This document shows, in pieces, positions 7,317 through 16,829 of a DNA stretch of 64,000 nt. Source of the stretch: a virus; IMG/VR virus record IMGVR_UViG_3300042890_000947, positions 22,230 through 86,229 of that record; one strand, given 5' to 3'. Position 1 is the stretch's first letter. Each line of letters starts with the position of its first letter. A model generated the notes under the pieces. The model was not told where the DNA came from, did not search any database, and worked only from the letters and a program-made list of their open reading frames with translations. The position numbers and the translations under genes were made by a program.

Positions 7317-8510
7317 ATGGAAAACTGCGTAGAAATTAAAGAATGTATTGCGTGTGGAGGCAATCATTTAAAGTCTCTACTTGATCTTGGAATACAGCCT
7401 CTAGCTAATTCGTTTGTTAAGACAGACAATGAACCAGAGGCTGTGTATCCTCTCGCTACCAATTATTGCGAAGAATGCTTTCATGTACAATTGACACATA
7501 AAGTTAATCCTGATCTTTTGTTCAAGAACTATCTCTATGTGTCTGGTACTACAAAGACTCAGTTAGAATACTTTGATTGGTTTGCTCAGTTTGTTATGGA
7601 AAACCATAAAGCGGATCGTGTTTTAGATATCGGCTGCAATGACGGCTCACAACTTGACGCATTCAAGAAGTATGGCGCATTGACTTTCGGTGTTGATCCT
7701 GCAGAAAATCTATATCAGATCAGTTCCAAGAATCATCATGTACATTGTGGCTATTTTGATAGCACTTATCCTAGAATTGGATGTGGTGCTGTTATCTGCC
7801 AAAATGCTTTTGCTCACAACTATGACCAGCTTACATTCTTAAAGAATATGGCTAACGTTGTGTCAGATGAAGGGTACATCTATATTACTACATCACAGGC
7901 CGACATGGTCTTGAACTGTGAGTTTGATACTATCTATCACGAACATCTTTCTTTCTATAACGTTCGTTCTATGAATGAACTGTGTAAAAGGGCTGGACTA
8001 AATCTAGTAGAAGTATTAAAGCATCCGATTCATGGCACTAGCTTTATCTTTGTTATATCAAAGTCAAAAGCTAGACCTTCATATATCAATCTTCTTATTA
8101 AGAATGAAGAAACATATCATCTTTATGATGAGAACACCTATGAAGCTTACGTTGAGGAATGTAAGAATATTATAGAAGCGTTTGGTATTGAAGTTAGAAA
8201 CCACAAGGCAGCGGGTAAGACTGTTATTGGCTATGGTGCTCCAGCTAAGGGCAACACTCTACTAAACGCAGCAAACATCATACTTGATTTCATCATTGAT
8301 GATAATCCTATGAAGCAAGGATTGTTTACTCCTGGTATGCGCGTTCCTATCTTCTCTTCGGAAAAGATGAATGAATATGCCAATGAAGATGTTGTATTCG
8401 TGCCTCTTGCTTGGAACTTCTTTGAAGAGATTCAAGCTAAGATTAAAAAGCTTCGTCCTGACAAGAAGGATTCTTTTGTAAGATATTTTCCATACGTGTT
8501 TACGGAATAA
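7317..8510 (+). CDS. Sugar C-methyltransferase (NovU/TylCIII-like)
   Basis: 397 residues. N-terminal zinc-binding region CIACGG then YCEECFHVQLTH (Methyltransf_13), central SAM domain with VLDIGCNDGSQLDAFKKYG (motif I) and GVDPAENL, and a C-terminal Methyltransf_14-type domain with IGYGAPAKGNTLLNA and FIIDDNPMKQG. This three-part arrangement is diagnostic for C-methyltransferases acting on keto-deoxysugar nucleotides, using the product of the neighbouring dehydratase. One base separates it from the dehydratase gene. Confidence 0.85.
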   Translation: MENCVEIKECIACGGNHLKSLLDLGIQPLANSFVKTDNEPEAVYPLATNYCEECFHVQLTHKVNPDLLFKNYLYVSGTTKTQLEYFDWFAQFVMENHKADRVLDIGCNDGSQLDAFKKYGALTFGVDPAENLYQISSKNHHVHCGYFDSTYPRIGCGAVICQNAFAHNYDQLTFLKNMANVVSDEGYIYITTSQADMVLNCEFDTIYHEHLSFYNVRSMNELCKRAGLNLVEVLKHPIHGTSFIFVISKSKARPSYINLLIKNEETYHLYDENTYEAYVEECKNIIEAFGIEVRNHKAAGKTVIGYGAPAKGNTLLNAANIILDFIIDDNPMKQGLFTPGMRVPIFSSEKMNEYANEDVVFVPLAWNFFEEIQAKIKKLRPDKKDSFVRYFPYVFTE

Positions 8511-8522
8511 GTGAGGTATAAT

Positions 8523-9401
8523 ATGAAGAAAAAACTTAAATTAGGTTTTACCGATGCGTATGATAATGCTAAGAAAACTCTAACCGATATTCTCGGTAGA
8601 TACTACGAAATTATTCGAGATGATACCAATCCAGATTATCTTATCTTTTGTGATCCTACATTTGGTACCAACAACTACACATATAAAAACTGCAAGAAGA
8701 TTTTATTTACAGGCGAAAATTATCGTCCAACATATTTCACATATGATTATGCTATCACATTTGATCATGAGAGTAGTCCAAAGCACTATCGTTTACCGCT
8801 ATATGTTGCTGAAATGTTGTCGGCAACATATGATACAGACTACAAGGACTTCTATCATGTACTGAATAGAAAAGTTGATATTGAATATGAATGGGACAGA
8901 AAAACAGAATTTTGTTCTTTCGTTCAAAGTAATCCCAACTGTGAAACTCGCAATATTTTCTTTGATCTTCTCTCAGAATATAAGAAAGTGAATTCGGCAG
9001 GGCCGCACAAGAACAACATAGGATATACTATTCCTAAAAAGCTTCAAGCAAAAATTGATTTTGTTTCTAAACACAAGTTTAACATTGCTTTTGAGAACGG
9101 TAGTTATCCTGGGTATGTAACCGAAAAGATATTGAATACTTTCTATTCGAATACAATACCTATATACTGGGGGAGTCTAACTGTTGTGCGTGATTTTAAT
9201 CCAAAAGCATTTATCAATAGTCATGAGTATGTAAATTTGGGTGAGGTCGTTGATCGTGTTAGAGAACTGGACAATAACAAGAACCTGTATCTTGATATGC
9301 TTTCACAATCTGCTGTCAAAGATAACAGACCAAATGAATGGATGAACTTTGATGAATTTTATAAGTGGTTCGATACTTTTGTTTATGAGGATAAATTGTA
9401 A
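8523..9401 (+). CDS. Alpha-1,3-fucosyltransferase-like glycosyltransferase (GT10)
   Basis: 292 residues from ATG 8523 (GTG 8511 directly abuts the previous stop and is less likely). The GT10 signature is clear: KFNIAFENGSYPGYVTEKI, then FYSNTIPIYWGS and FNPKAFINSHEY, corresponding to the GDP-fucose binding region of alpha-1,3/4-fucosyltransferases. It would add fucose or a related deoxysugar to a glycan. Overlaps the next start (TAATG). Confidence 0.88.
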   Translation: MKKKLKLGFTDAYDNAKKTLTDILGRYYEIIRDDTNPDYLIFCDPTFGTNNYTYKNCKKILFTGENYRPTYFTYDYAITFDHESSPKHYRLPLYVAEMLSATYDTDYKDFYHVLNRKVDIEYEWDRKTEFCSFVQSNPNCETRNIFFDLLSEYKKVNSAGPHKNNIGYTIPKKLQAKIDFVSKHKFNIAFENGSYPGYVTEKILNTFYSNTIPIYWGSLTVVRDFNPKAFINSHEYVNLGEVVDRVRELDNNKNLYLDMLSQSAVKDNRPNEWMNFDEFYKWFDTFVYEDKL

Positions 9402-10348
9402 TGAGTAACGCTCGTATTATGTTTGTGGTACATCGATATGCTCCATTTCCTGGTGGCTCTGAGTATTATGTGAGAGATATGGCAGAAGAATGTGTGAGAC
9501 GTGGCTATGATGTTACCGTACTTGCTCATGAGCATCAGGGCGACTTAAACGGCGTTAAAGTTACAAACGATTATAACATTCTTAATCAGCGATGGAATCT
9601 CATAGTTGTTCATGGCGGCGATGTTATCTCTCAGAATATTGTTCATGCGAATGCCTATGCTTTAAGAAAAACACCTGTTGTCTATATGATTATCAAACCG
9701 AGCGAAAGCGAAATTTGTTACAATGGATTAAAGCATCATCGATTCATAGCATATTCAACTTCTGTCGATATCAATCATATCAAGAAATTTGGATATCTTA
9801 ATAAAGCTCGGCGCATTCGTCATGGAATGAATGTTGGGCAAACCATAAAACCAAAATTGAAATATCCTAAGACAACTTTCGTTTCTGCTGGTGGTTTTTG
9901 GCCAAATAAGGCAATGGTGCCTCTTGCTCAAGAATTCATACATGCGAACATACCAAATACAGAACTCCATCTATACGGATATCATCCTGGAGAAATGCCA
10001 CCGAATACAAGTAATGTTAAGGTATTTCTTGGCAAACCAAAAGATGAAGTTGCTCAAGCTATCGCAAGTGCGGATGCTTATATTATGAATAGCTATGATG
10101 AAGGATTCGGTCTTGTTCTTTTGGAAGCAATGATGAATAAGACACCTTGGTATGCTCGTAACATTGCTGGAGCTAAAGATATGTCATCATATGGTAAAAT
10201 CTATGATAACGAATCAGAACTTATGTTGATGCTGATGAGATTTAAAAGAGTTGACAAAGAGATTGAAGATAGCTATAATTACGTCATGGCAAATCACACA
10301 ATCGAACAAACGGTAAATGATATCGAAGATATTCTATGGGAAATTTAG
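9401..10348 (+). CDS. Glycosyltransferase family 4-like (GT-B)
   Basis: 315 residues. N-terminal FVVHRYAPFPGGSEYYVRDMAEECVRRGYDVTVL is the standard GT4 acceptor-side opening with the GG loop; the C-terminal half carries LHLYGYHPGEMP and YIMNSYDEGFGLVLLEAM, the E(x7)E-type donor-binding motif of GT4 enzymes. Cytoplasmic retaining transferase in the glycan block. Confidence 0.88.
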   Translation: MSNARIMFVVHRYAPFPGGSEYYVRDMAEECVRRGYDVTVLAHEHQGDLNGVKVTNDYNILNQRWNLIVVHGGDVISQNIVHANAYALRKTPVVYMIIKPSESEICYNGLKHHRFIAYSTSVDINHIKKFGYLNKARRIRHGMNVGQTIKPKLKYPKTTFVSAGGFWPNKAMVPLAQEFIHANIPNTELHLYGYHPGEMPPNTSNVKVFLGKPKDEVAQAIASADAYIMNSYDEGFGLVLLEAMMNKTPWYARNIAGAKDMSSYGKIYDNESELMLMLMRFKRVDKEIEDSYNYVMANHTIEQTVNDIEDILWEI

Positions 10349-11115
10349 AAGTTTCATTTGGCATCTGCCTTTCTCCAGAGTATGATGTTAATCAATTACA
10401 AAATCTCGTAGACAGTATTGGAAAACAATCTGATGCTGTCTACGAAGTTAATCTTATTGGAAAATTTAGAAACGATGTGAATCTTCCTAAAAATTCAAAC
10501 ATTATTGATTTTGATGAAACACAGAAAAAGGGTTGGATCACAAAGAAGAAGAATATACTCGTCAATAATTCAAAGTATGATATTGTCTGTCTCATACACG
10601 ATTACTATATATTACATCTCAATTGGCATGAAGGCATGAGACGTTATAATGATGAGAATCCTAATTGGAATATTCTTATGAATAGGGTGCATCGATATGA
10701 GGGTGATCGTCATAGTGACTGGCTTGTAAATCAAAAATATATGGATAAGCTTTTAGAAAAATATCCTAGTCTACATAATGAATTATACTCTGTTGCTCCC
10801 GATAACTGGAATGGCGCGAGATGGGTTTGCGGTCTGCCTTACTCCGAACAAGGTCTCACGCATCTACAATATATAAGTGGTGGATACATTCTAGCAAAGA
10901 AGAAGGTACTCACAGATGTTGTGCTAGATGAATCGTTTGTTTGGGGTCAAGCAGAAGATTTGGCATGGAGTGAAAGTGTTATTGATGCTGGTTACAAATT
11001 TCAATTTAATCCTTATTCAGACGTTTCTATACAGAAGCCTAATAAGTGGAAAGTTGGACAGATGACCGACGAATGTGTTAAAAGGCTTAAGGAGATATTT
11101 GATAATGGCCACTGA
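10336..11115 (+). CDS. Glycosyltransferase family 2-like protein
   Basis: 259 residues, overlapping the GT4 gene by 13 bases. FGICLSPEYDVNQLQNLVDSI opens like a GT-A fold; YDIVCLIHDYYILHLNWHEGM resembles the metal-binding/acceptor region (HDY replacing DxD) and SFVWGQAEDLAWSESV matches the WGQxED motif before the C-terminal helix of GT2 enzymes. The absence of a standard DxD makes activity less certain. Confidence 0.6.
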   Translation: MGNLEVSFGICLSPEYDVNQLQNLVDSIGKQSDAVYEVNLIGKFRNDVNLPKNSNIIDFDETQKKGWITKKKNILVNNSKYDIVCLIHDYYILHLNWHEGMRRYNDENPNWNILMNRVHRYEGDRHSDWLVNQKYMDKLLEKYPSLHNELYSVAPDNWNGARWVCGLPYSEQGLTHLQYISGGYILAKKKVLTDVVLDESFVWGQAEDLAWSESVIDAGYKFQFNPYSDVSIQKPNKWKVGQMTDECVKRLKEIFDNGH

Positions 11116-12487
11116 ATATAATAAACTAATGATATTTGATCTTGATGGTGTTTTGATCGAAAGCCGAGAACTTCATTATGAAACTCTCAATGATGCTCTG
11201 AATGCGATTGATCCAAAATATATCATTACCCGTGAAGAACATCTTTCAACTTATGATGGATTATCAACAACAACTAAGTTGAAAATTCTTGCTGCTAACA
11301 AGGGTCTACCTTCTTCCTATTTCGATCAGATTTGGCAAGATAAGCAGAAGCACACTTTTGAACGATTGAAGTCTATTTCAAAGTCATCTAAACTTATTGA
11401 AATTTGCGAATGGCTTAAAAGCAAAAACTATCGAATAGCTGTAGCATCAAACAGTATCCGAGAAACAATTAAGATTAGTCTCATGTCTCTTGGTATAATG
11501 GAATACGTTGAATACATCATGAGCAATGAAGATGTTCGACGTACAAAGCCTTATCCTGAGATGTATTGGAATTGTATGAATGCTCTTAATGCGATTCCTC
11601 GAACTACGATTATCGCAGAAGATAGTCATATTGGTAGACAGGGCGCAATAGATAGTGGTGCTGTTTTGCTTCCTATAGAAAACAGTTATGATCTAACATT
11701 AGAAAGAATACAGGATATTGTAATGAAGTTAGAAAGTGGTAGTAAGAAGTCTATTCCATGGCGTGATCAAAAACTCAATGTTCTTATTCCAATGGCAGGA
11801 GCAGGATCACGCTTCGCGGCTGCTGGATATACTTTCCCTAAGCCTCTTATCGAGGTACGTGATAAGACTATGATCCAGACAGTGGTTGATAACCTAAACA
11901 TGGAAGCAAATTATATCTTTATCGTACAGAAGGATCACTACGAGAAGTATAATCTTAAGTCTCTTCTATCTGCCATCAAGCCCGGTTGTAAAATTGTACA
12001 AGTTGAAGGCATGACAGAAGGTGCGGCTTGTACTACTCTTCTTGCGAGAGAATTGATCGACAATGATCATCCTCTTATTATGGCAAACTCCGATCAATTT
12101 GTTGAATGGAATACTAACGAAGTCATGTACGCTTTCAATGCGGATTCGATTGATGGTGGTATCCTAACATTTAAGGCAAATCATCCAAAGTGGAGCTACG
12201 CAAAACTGGATGATAATGGTTTTGTTAGTGAAGTGGCAGAGAAGAATGTGATCAGTGAAAATGCTACTGTTGGTATATATTTCTGGAAGAAGGGATCCGA
12301 TTACGTAAAATATGCCGACCAAATGATTGCGGCAAATGATAGAACAAACAACGAGTTCTATGTGTGTCCAGTATTCAACTACGCAATCAAAGACAATAAG
12401 AAAATTCGTATCAAGCAGATTGAGCGTATGTGGGGCATCGGCACTCCTGAAGACCTCAAGTATTTCTTGGAAAATCATAAAGAATGA
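11105..12487 (+). CDS. Fusion of HAD-family phosphatase and sugar-nucleotidyltransferase
   Basis: 460 residues from ATG 11105. Residues 1 to about 220 are a HAD phosphatase of the phosphoglycolate/beta-PGM type: MIFDLDGVLIESRELH, VASNSI, RTKPYPEMYWNCM and IAEDSHIG. Residues 230-460 are an NTP_transferase domain: LNVLIPMAGAGSRFAAAGYTFPKPLIEV, with later NSDQFVEW (metal) and ATVGIYFW. The pair would make or edit an activated sugar or polyol from a sugar phosphate. Domain fusion in one chain is visible directly. Confidence 0.82.
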   Translation: MATEYNKLMIFDLDGVLIESRELHYETLNDALNAIDPKYIITREEHLSTYDGLSTTTKLKILAANKGLPSSYFDQIWQDKQKHTFERLKSISKSSKLIEICEWLKSKNYRIAVASNSIRETIKISLMSLGIMEYVEYIMSNEDVRRTKPYPEMYWNCMNALNAIPRTTIIAEDSHIGRQGAIDSGAVLLPIENSYDLTLERIQDIVMKLESGSKKSIPWRDQKLNVLIPMAGAGSRFAAAGYTFPKPLIEVRDKTMIQTVVDNLNMEANYIFIVQKDHYEKYNLKSLLSAIKPGCKIVQVEGMTEGAACTTLLARELIDNDHPLIMANSDQFVEWNTNEVMYAFNADSIDGGILTFKANHPKWSYAKLDDNGFVSEVAEKNVISENATVGIYFWKKGSDYVKYADQMIAANDRTNNEFYVCPVFNYAIKDNKKIRIKQIERMWGIGTPEDLKYFLENHKE

Positions 12488-13200
12488 CAAACATCGCTGT
12501 AGTTCTAACTGGACATATGAGATGTTGGAAACAAGTGTTTCCAAACTTTCAAGAGAGGATTATACAGCCTTATCAGCCCGATATTTTCATTCATACATGG
12601 AATGAAGAGGGTTGGTGGATTCCTGGCGATAAGACCAATGTAAAAGGATTTCATGAAAATACTCCTGATGTAAATCATCAAGAGGTTTTTGATACATATC
12701 TTCCTAAGAGTATGGTCACAGAAGACTGGGAAGATTACAACGAGCATTTTGAAAAGTTAGGGGACACCTTTCCTAACTTTGCCCATCGCCGAAAGAATAT
12801 TCTAAGCATGTTTTATAAGATACAGCGAGGCATGTCTTTAGTTGAAGAGTATTCTGCGCGAACTGGAAAAACATACGATTTCGTAATTCGCATAAGGCCG
12901 GATATGATCTTACATCAACCGTTGCCGAGTTTTGATCCTAAAAAATTCTATACAGCAGTACATAGAAATCATTTGGGTCAAGGCACAGGAGATATGTTTC
13001 AAGCAGGGAACATGTTGAATATGGTCTTGTTTTCAAAACTATCATGTTATATTAATCACATATATAAGCAGACAGATACTCTTTGTCCACATCTTCTTTC
13101 AGAAGCATGGATTAAGATGCTTAATCTTAATTGGCAAGAAATACCTCTCAATAAAACAATACAACATACTCCACTAGGTGAATATAAGGAAATAGCATGA
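12484..13200 (+). CDS. Glycosyltransferase-like protein
   Basis: 238 residues, overlapping neighbours at both ends by four bases. IAVVLTGHMRCWKQVFPNF, then PYQPDIFIHTWNEEG and YDFVIRIRPDMIL, is the pattern of phage and bacterial surface-glycan transferase-like proteins (WavE-like), with RIRPD probably in the DxD position. Specific activity unknown. Confidence 0.5.
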   Translation: MTNIAVVLTGHMRCWKQVFPNFQERIIQPYQPDIFIHTWNEEGWWIPGDKTNVKGFHENTPDVNHQEVFDTYLPKSMVTEDWEDYNEHFEKLGDTFPNFAHRRKNILSMFYKIQRGMSLVEEYSARTGKTYDFVIRIRPDMILHQPLPSFDPKKFYTAVHRNHLGQGTGDMFQAGNMLNMVLFSKLSCYINHIYKQTDTLCPHLLSEAWIKMLNLNWQEIPLNKTIQHTPLGEYKEIA

Positions 13201-13880
13201 GCAATTACTTTGAACAAATTTTAGCATTAAATGACGGCCCTGTTTCTTATGAGTCCGTAAGTGGTGGAAATCTTAAGATGAAGAATCACCAGTATCCATA
13301 TTCAATTAAGCAAAGCGAATTTGACTTCTTAACTGATCTAGTGACGAAGTATAATCTCCAACGCGGATATGAATGTGCCACAGCATTTGGTATCAGCAGT
13401 CTTGCTATCGGCCTAGGATTTAAAAATACTGGTGGCAGATGTGTTACAATGGATGCCTATGTCGAAGAGGTATTAGATAATCCAGGCGCATACGAAAATA
13501 TTGACCCTCTTGTGTATGAAAAGTCTGATGGATATAAGTCTGTTAACTATCTTATCGATAAGTTTGGATTGAGAGATATTTTGTATCCAGAAATTGGATG
13601 GAGTCCATATGATACAGAAAAATCTATTCGTAAGTGGATTAAAGAACCTCTTGATTTTGTATTCATTGACGCGGGCCACTTTGAGCATCAAATGATTAAA
13701 GACATTAGTTCGTTTGTTCCTTTACTTGGAGAAAAATATGTAATCGCATTTCATGATGTGTATCCATGGAGTTTCACAGACAAAGTACATGAACACCTTT
13801 ACAATCTAATAGGTAAGAGAGTTGAAATTATGTTGCCTCAGCCACACGGTGAAAATCTAGGAGTCGTGATTAACGTATGA
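13197..13880 (+). CDS. SAM-dependent methyltransferase-like protein
   Basis: 227 residues. GYECATAFGISSLAIGLGF is a degenerate motif I and DFVFIDAGHFEHQMIKDI, then YVIAFHDVYPWSF, corresponds to motifs around the metal/substrate site of Methyltransf_24 proteins. ATG overlaps the stop of the previous gene. Target unknown; the surroundings suggest glycans. Confidence 0.6.
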   Translation: MSNYFEQILALNDGPVSYESVSGGNLKMKNHQYPYSIKQSEFDFLTDLVTKYNLQRGYECATAFGISSLAIGLGFKNTGGRCVTMDAYVEEVLDNPGAYENIDPLVYEKSDGYKSVNYLIDKFGLRDILYPEIGWSPYDTEKSIRKWIKEPLDFVFIDAGHFEHQMIKDISSFVPLLGEKYVIAFHDVYPWSFTDKVHEHLYNLIGKRVEIMLPQPHGENLGVVINV

Positions 13881-14377
13881 GAATTGTATCGCACAGAGGC
13901 AATCTTACTGGCCCAGATAAAGAAAAAGAAAATACCGAATCGTATCTAATCGAAGCCCTCGAAAGGGGCTTCGATATTGAATTTGATATTTGGTATATGG
14001 GCAGCAAGTTTTGGTTAGGACATGATAATCCTGTCAAATCATTTTCAATCGATACTCTTTTACACTGGTCTACTGTTTACATGAATCAGAATTTTTATGT
14101 TCATTGTAAAAATATGTGGGCATTAGAAGAGATGGTAAAGATTAGTAAGAGAAATATAATTCCATTCTTTCATGATATTGATCAGTGTATTCTTCTAAAA
14201 GATAATACTATCTGGGTTCATCCAAATGCTGTTAATTCCGCATCAGTAAGAGAAAATTGTATTGCTGTATTTCCTGCTTGCAAAACAATCAAATATGATA
14301 TAAACTATGATGTAGATTTTGAAAGATTTCATGGAATCTGTACAGACTATCCACTCACTTTAAGGAATAATTTGTAA
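13877..14377 (+). CDS. Glycerophosphodiester phosphodiesterase-like protein
   Basis: 166 residues, shorter than full GDPD enzymes (about 230-250). MRIVSHRGNLTGP with ENTESYLIEALERGFDIEFD reproduces the GDPD catalytic start (HR, then E-N-T and E-x-D metal ligands), followed by WLGHD. The C-terminus (ICTDYPLTL) matches the end of the TIM barrel in phage homologs. Might cleave glycerophosphodiesters or act on a glycan-linked phosphodiester. Confidence 0.65.
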   Translation: MRIVSHRGNLTGPDKEKENTESYLIEALERGFDIEFDIWYMGSKFWLGHDNPVKSFSIDTLLHWSTVYMNQNFYVHCKNMWALEEMVKISKRNIIPFFHDIDQCILLKDNTIWVHPNAVNSASVRENCIAVFPACKTIKYDINYDVDFERFHGICTDYPLTLRNNL

Positions 14378-15597
14378 TGAAGGTAGCTGTTATTGGTGCA
14401 GCAGGACATGTTGGATTTCCTTTCTCACTTGTTCTAGCGGATGCTGGACATGATGTTATAGGCATTGATTGTAATCCAGCAGCATGTGTACAACTATTAG
14501 GCGGTTTTGTTCCTCATAAAGAAGAGGGAGCAAAAGAATTATTAATGAGTTTACTTAATACCAATCGCTTGACATACACAACAGATACCGAGCGATTAGA
14601 AGAATGTGATGCTGTCGCAATCATGATCGGCACTCCGGTTGATGGCGAAAGTAATCCTCGAGTTGATGATATCTTAGACTTTGTAAGATATTCTCTTGCT
14701 CCAAGCATTCGTGATAATACTCTTGTGGTTCTTCGTAGTACAGTTGCTCCTGGTACTACAGAACTTATTGAGAAAATCTTGAAAGAGGAATCATCTGTTT
14801 CTACACATGTCGTATTTGCTCCAGAACGTGTAGCGCAGGGCGTTGGCATATTGGAAAGTAAAAAGTTCCCACAACTTATTGGTGCTAGTACAGAAGACGC
14901 ATATAATCGCGCGTGTGAGCTATTTAATTTCGTGCCAGAATGTATGTGGCTAACGCAACGCGAAGCTGAGTTTGGTAAGCTCATTACTAATATGTATCGT
15001 TATGTGACATTTGCTCTTGCTAATGAATTTTACATGATCGGTACAGATCAGGGCTTAGATGTTCATAAGGTAATCGATGCTGCGAATAAAGGATACTCGC
15101 GCATGGCATTACCTAAGCCTGGACCAAACGTGGGCGGCCCATGTTTATTCAAAGATGGCAAGTTTTTACTTGAAGATGTACACTATCCAGAATTGATTCA
15201 GTCTTCATTTTTGATCAATGAAGGTATGCCACAATATATGTTTAAGATGATGATGAAGGAAAATCCTAATATCAGTAAGATTGGTATTCTTGGTGCGACA
15301 TTCAAGGCTGATTGTGATGATGCTAGAAATAGTTTAAGTTTTAAATTCGCAAAGATTTGTAAAAGAAATGGTATTGAATATGCTTTTTTTGATCCATATC
15401 TCCGTCATCCAGATAATTGGTGGCCATTAGATCACCTATTAGAAGAATTTGATGCGTTCATTGTCATGACACCTCACACAGTATTTCAGAAATTCTTTGA
15501 TAAACATATCGCTAAGAATCGCGGCACTGTGATTGCTGATGCTTGGAAATTCTTAAATCAAAGTAAAGAGACAACAGACGGAGTTTATACATTATGA
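14377..15597 (+). CDS. UDP-sugar 6-dehydrogenase (UDP-glucose/GDP-mannose dehydrogenase family)
   Basis: 406 residues. Rossmann start VAVIGAAGHVGFPFSLVLA with GIDCNP; VLRSTVAPGTTE; FAPERVAQG (family signature with E); LITNMYRYVTFALANEF with the catalytic-site N; and GPNVGGPCLFKDGKFL carrying the catalytic cysteine (GGPC). Closest in pattern to UDP-N-acetylmannosamine dehydrogenase. Produces a uronic-acid nucleotide with two NAD+. Translational overlap with neighbours on both sides. Confidence 0.88.
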   Translation: MKVAVIGAAGHVGFPFSLVLADAGHDVIGIDCNPAACVQLLGGFVPHKEEGAKELLMSLLNTNRLTYTTDTERLEECDAVAIMIGTPVDGESNPRVDDILDFVRYSLAPSIRDNTLVVLRSTVAPGTTELIEKILKEESSVSTHVVFAPERVAQGVGILESKKFPQLIGASTEDAYNRACELFNFVPECMWLTQREAEFGKLITNMYRYVTFALANEFYMIGTDQGLDVHKVIDAANKGYSRMALPKPGPNVGGPCLFKDGKFLLEDVHYPELIQSSFLINEGMPQYMFKMMMKENPNISKIGILGATFKADCDDARNSLSFKFAKICKRNGIEYAFFDPYLRHPDNWWPLDHLLEEFDAFIVMTPHTVFQKFFDKHIAKNRGTVIADAWKFLNQSKETTDGVYTL

Positions 15598-16580
15598 AAA
15601 TTTTAGTTACTGGATCCGAAGGCAGTTTGATGCAGGCTGTTATTCCCTATTTGATTGCTAACGGTCATGAAGTTGTTGGTGCTGATAGTCTATTTCGTTA
15701 TAATGAAAGAATGAATTTAGCAAAGGGTTATGACTTTGAGAAGATCGACCTTACAAATCCATTCGATGTTGACACTCTTATTGGTAGAATAAGACCCGAC
15801 TATATCATTCAAGCTGCTGCTCGAATCTTTGGCGTTGGTGGATTCAACAAGTACTGTGCGGACATTCTATACAATGATCCTATGCTACATGGTAATATTC
15901 TCCAATCTGCTGTTAATTGGAACGTAAAGCGCGTTGTCTATATATCATCAAGTATGGTGTATGAGAACTGTCCACAAAGTGTCGATGTTCCTGTATACGA
16001 AGATATGGTAGACAAGTATCCTGCTCCTTATACCGAATATGGAATGTCCAAGTATGTTGGTGAACGTATGTCTATCGCATACAAAAAGCAATATGATTTG
16101 GATTATACAATCTGGCGTCCATTCAATATCATTACGCCTTATGAAAAGTCTGAAGGTGATATTGGCACTTCGCATGTGTTTGCGGATTACATCAAGCATA
16201 TTGTAATTGAAAAAAAGAATCCTCTACCAATCATCGGTGATGGATCGCAGATAAGATGCTTCACTTGGATTGATGATGTAGCCCGAATGATTGGCACGGA
16301 ATCTTTTAATGTTAGATCACTTAATGAAACGTTCAATATAGGTAATCCTGAACCTTTAACCATGAAGCAGTTAGCATATACCATTCATGATGAAGCAGTA
16401 GAGCGCGGTCTTATTCCGCCGAGTGATCTTTCTTTCGAAACTGTTGCGGATTATTATGCTGACGTTAAAGTTCGTATTCCAGATATAAGCAAGGCGGAAA
16501 AAATGCTAAATTTCAAGTCAACAAAGAAACTTCAAGAGAGCATCAAGTACTGTCTGGATAATTTGAAAAACAATGAATAA
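15594..16580 (+). CDS. NAD-dependent nucleotide-sugar epimerase/dehydratase (SDR)
   Basis: 328 residues. ILVTGSEGSLMQAVIPYL is the NAD loop (GxxGxL variant), QAAARIFGVGG, ISSSMVYENC, and YGMSKYVGERM (YxxxK). RPFNIITPYEKSEG and IGDGSQIRCFTWIDDVARM are typical of UDP-sugar epimerases. Last enzyme of the glycan block; product sugar not predictable. Confidence 0.82.
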   Translation: MKILVTGSEGSLMQAVIPYLIANGHEVVGADSLFRYNERMNLAKGYDFEKIDLTNPFDVDTLIGRIRPDYIIQAAARIFGVGGFNKYCADILYNDPMLHGNILQSAVNWNVKRVVYISSSMVYENCPQSVDVPVYEDMVDKYPAPYTEYGMSKYVGERMSIAYKKQYDLDYTIWRPFNIITPYEKSEGDIGTSHVFADYIKHIVIEKKNPLPIIGDGSQIRCFTWIDDVARMIGTESFNVRSLNETFNIGNPEPLTMKQLAYTIHDEAVERGLIPPSDLSFETVADYYADVKVRIPDISKAEKMLNFKSTKKLQESIKYCLDNLKNNE

Positions 16581-16782
16581 TTCCATTTGTAGAAAGGTAT
16601 GTGAATATGAAGACGATCAAAGAATATGCCGAGGGTGCGGCCGCACGGCTGAGGAGATCACCGAGTGGTTCTATGCCACCAAAGAACGGAAAGTTGAAAT
16701 CGCAAAAGCCGCAAGGAAACGTTCCAAAGCCACCAAGAAAGCCAACGAGCAGAGGCAGATGATTTCACTTGACTTAGTTTAA
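16573..16782 (+). CDS. DUF1289 small cysteine protein
   Basis: 69 residues. CRKVCEYEDDQRICRGCGRTAEEITEWFYATKERK matches DUF1289 (four cysteines, C-x3-C and C-x2-C, then EI-W). Family common in alpha- and gammaproteobacteria; function unknown, probably metal or Fe-S binding. Starts inside the end of the epimerase gene. The C-terminal third is Lys/Arg rich. Confidence 0.75.
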   Translation: MNNSICRKVCEYEDDQRICRGCGRTAEEITEWFYATKERKVEIAKAARKRSKATKKANEQRQMISLDLV

Positions 16783-16797
16783 TTCCTATGGTATAGT
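16769..16797 (+). promoter_or_regulatory. Sigma70-like promoter
   Basis: TTGACT (16769-16774), 17 bases, TATAGT (16792-16797), overlapping the end of the DUF1289 gene. Drives the 75-residue protein, tRNA-Gly and probably the small-gene run ahead of DNA polymerase. Confidence 0.6.
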
Positions 16798-16829
16798 ATA
16801 CAAACTGACAAACACACAGAGGAAATGAG

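Noticed and set aside
14514-14984. 156-codon minus-strand frame inside the UDP-sugar dehydrogenase gene
   Set aside because: Shadow of a well-supported gene with all family motifs; composition is Ser-rich antisense.
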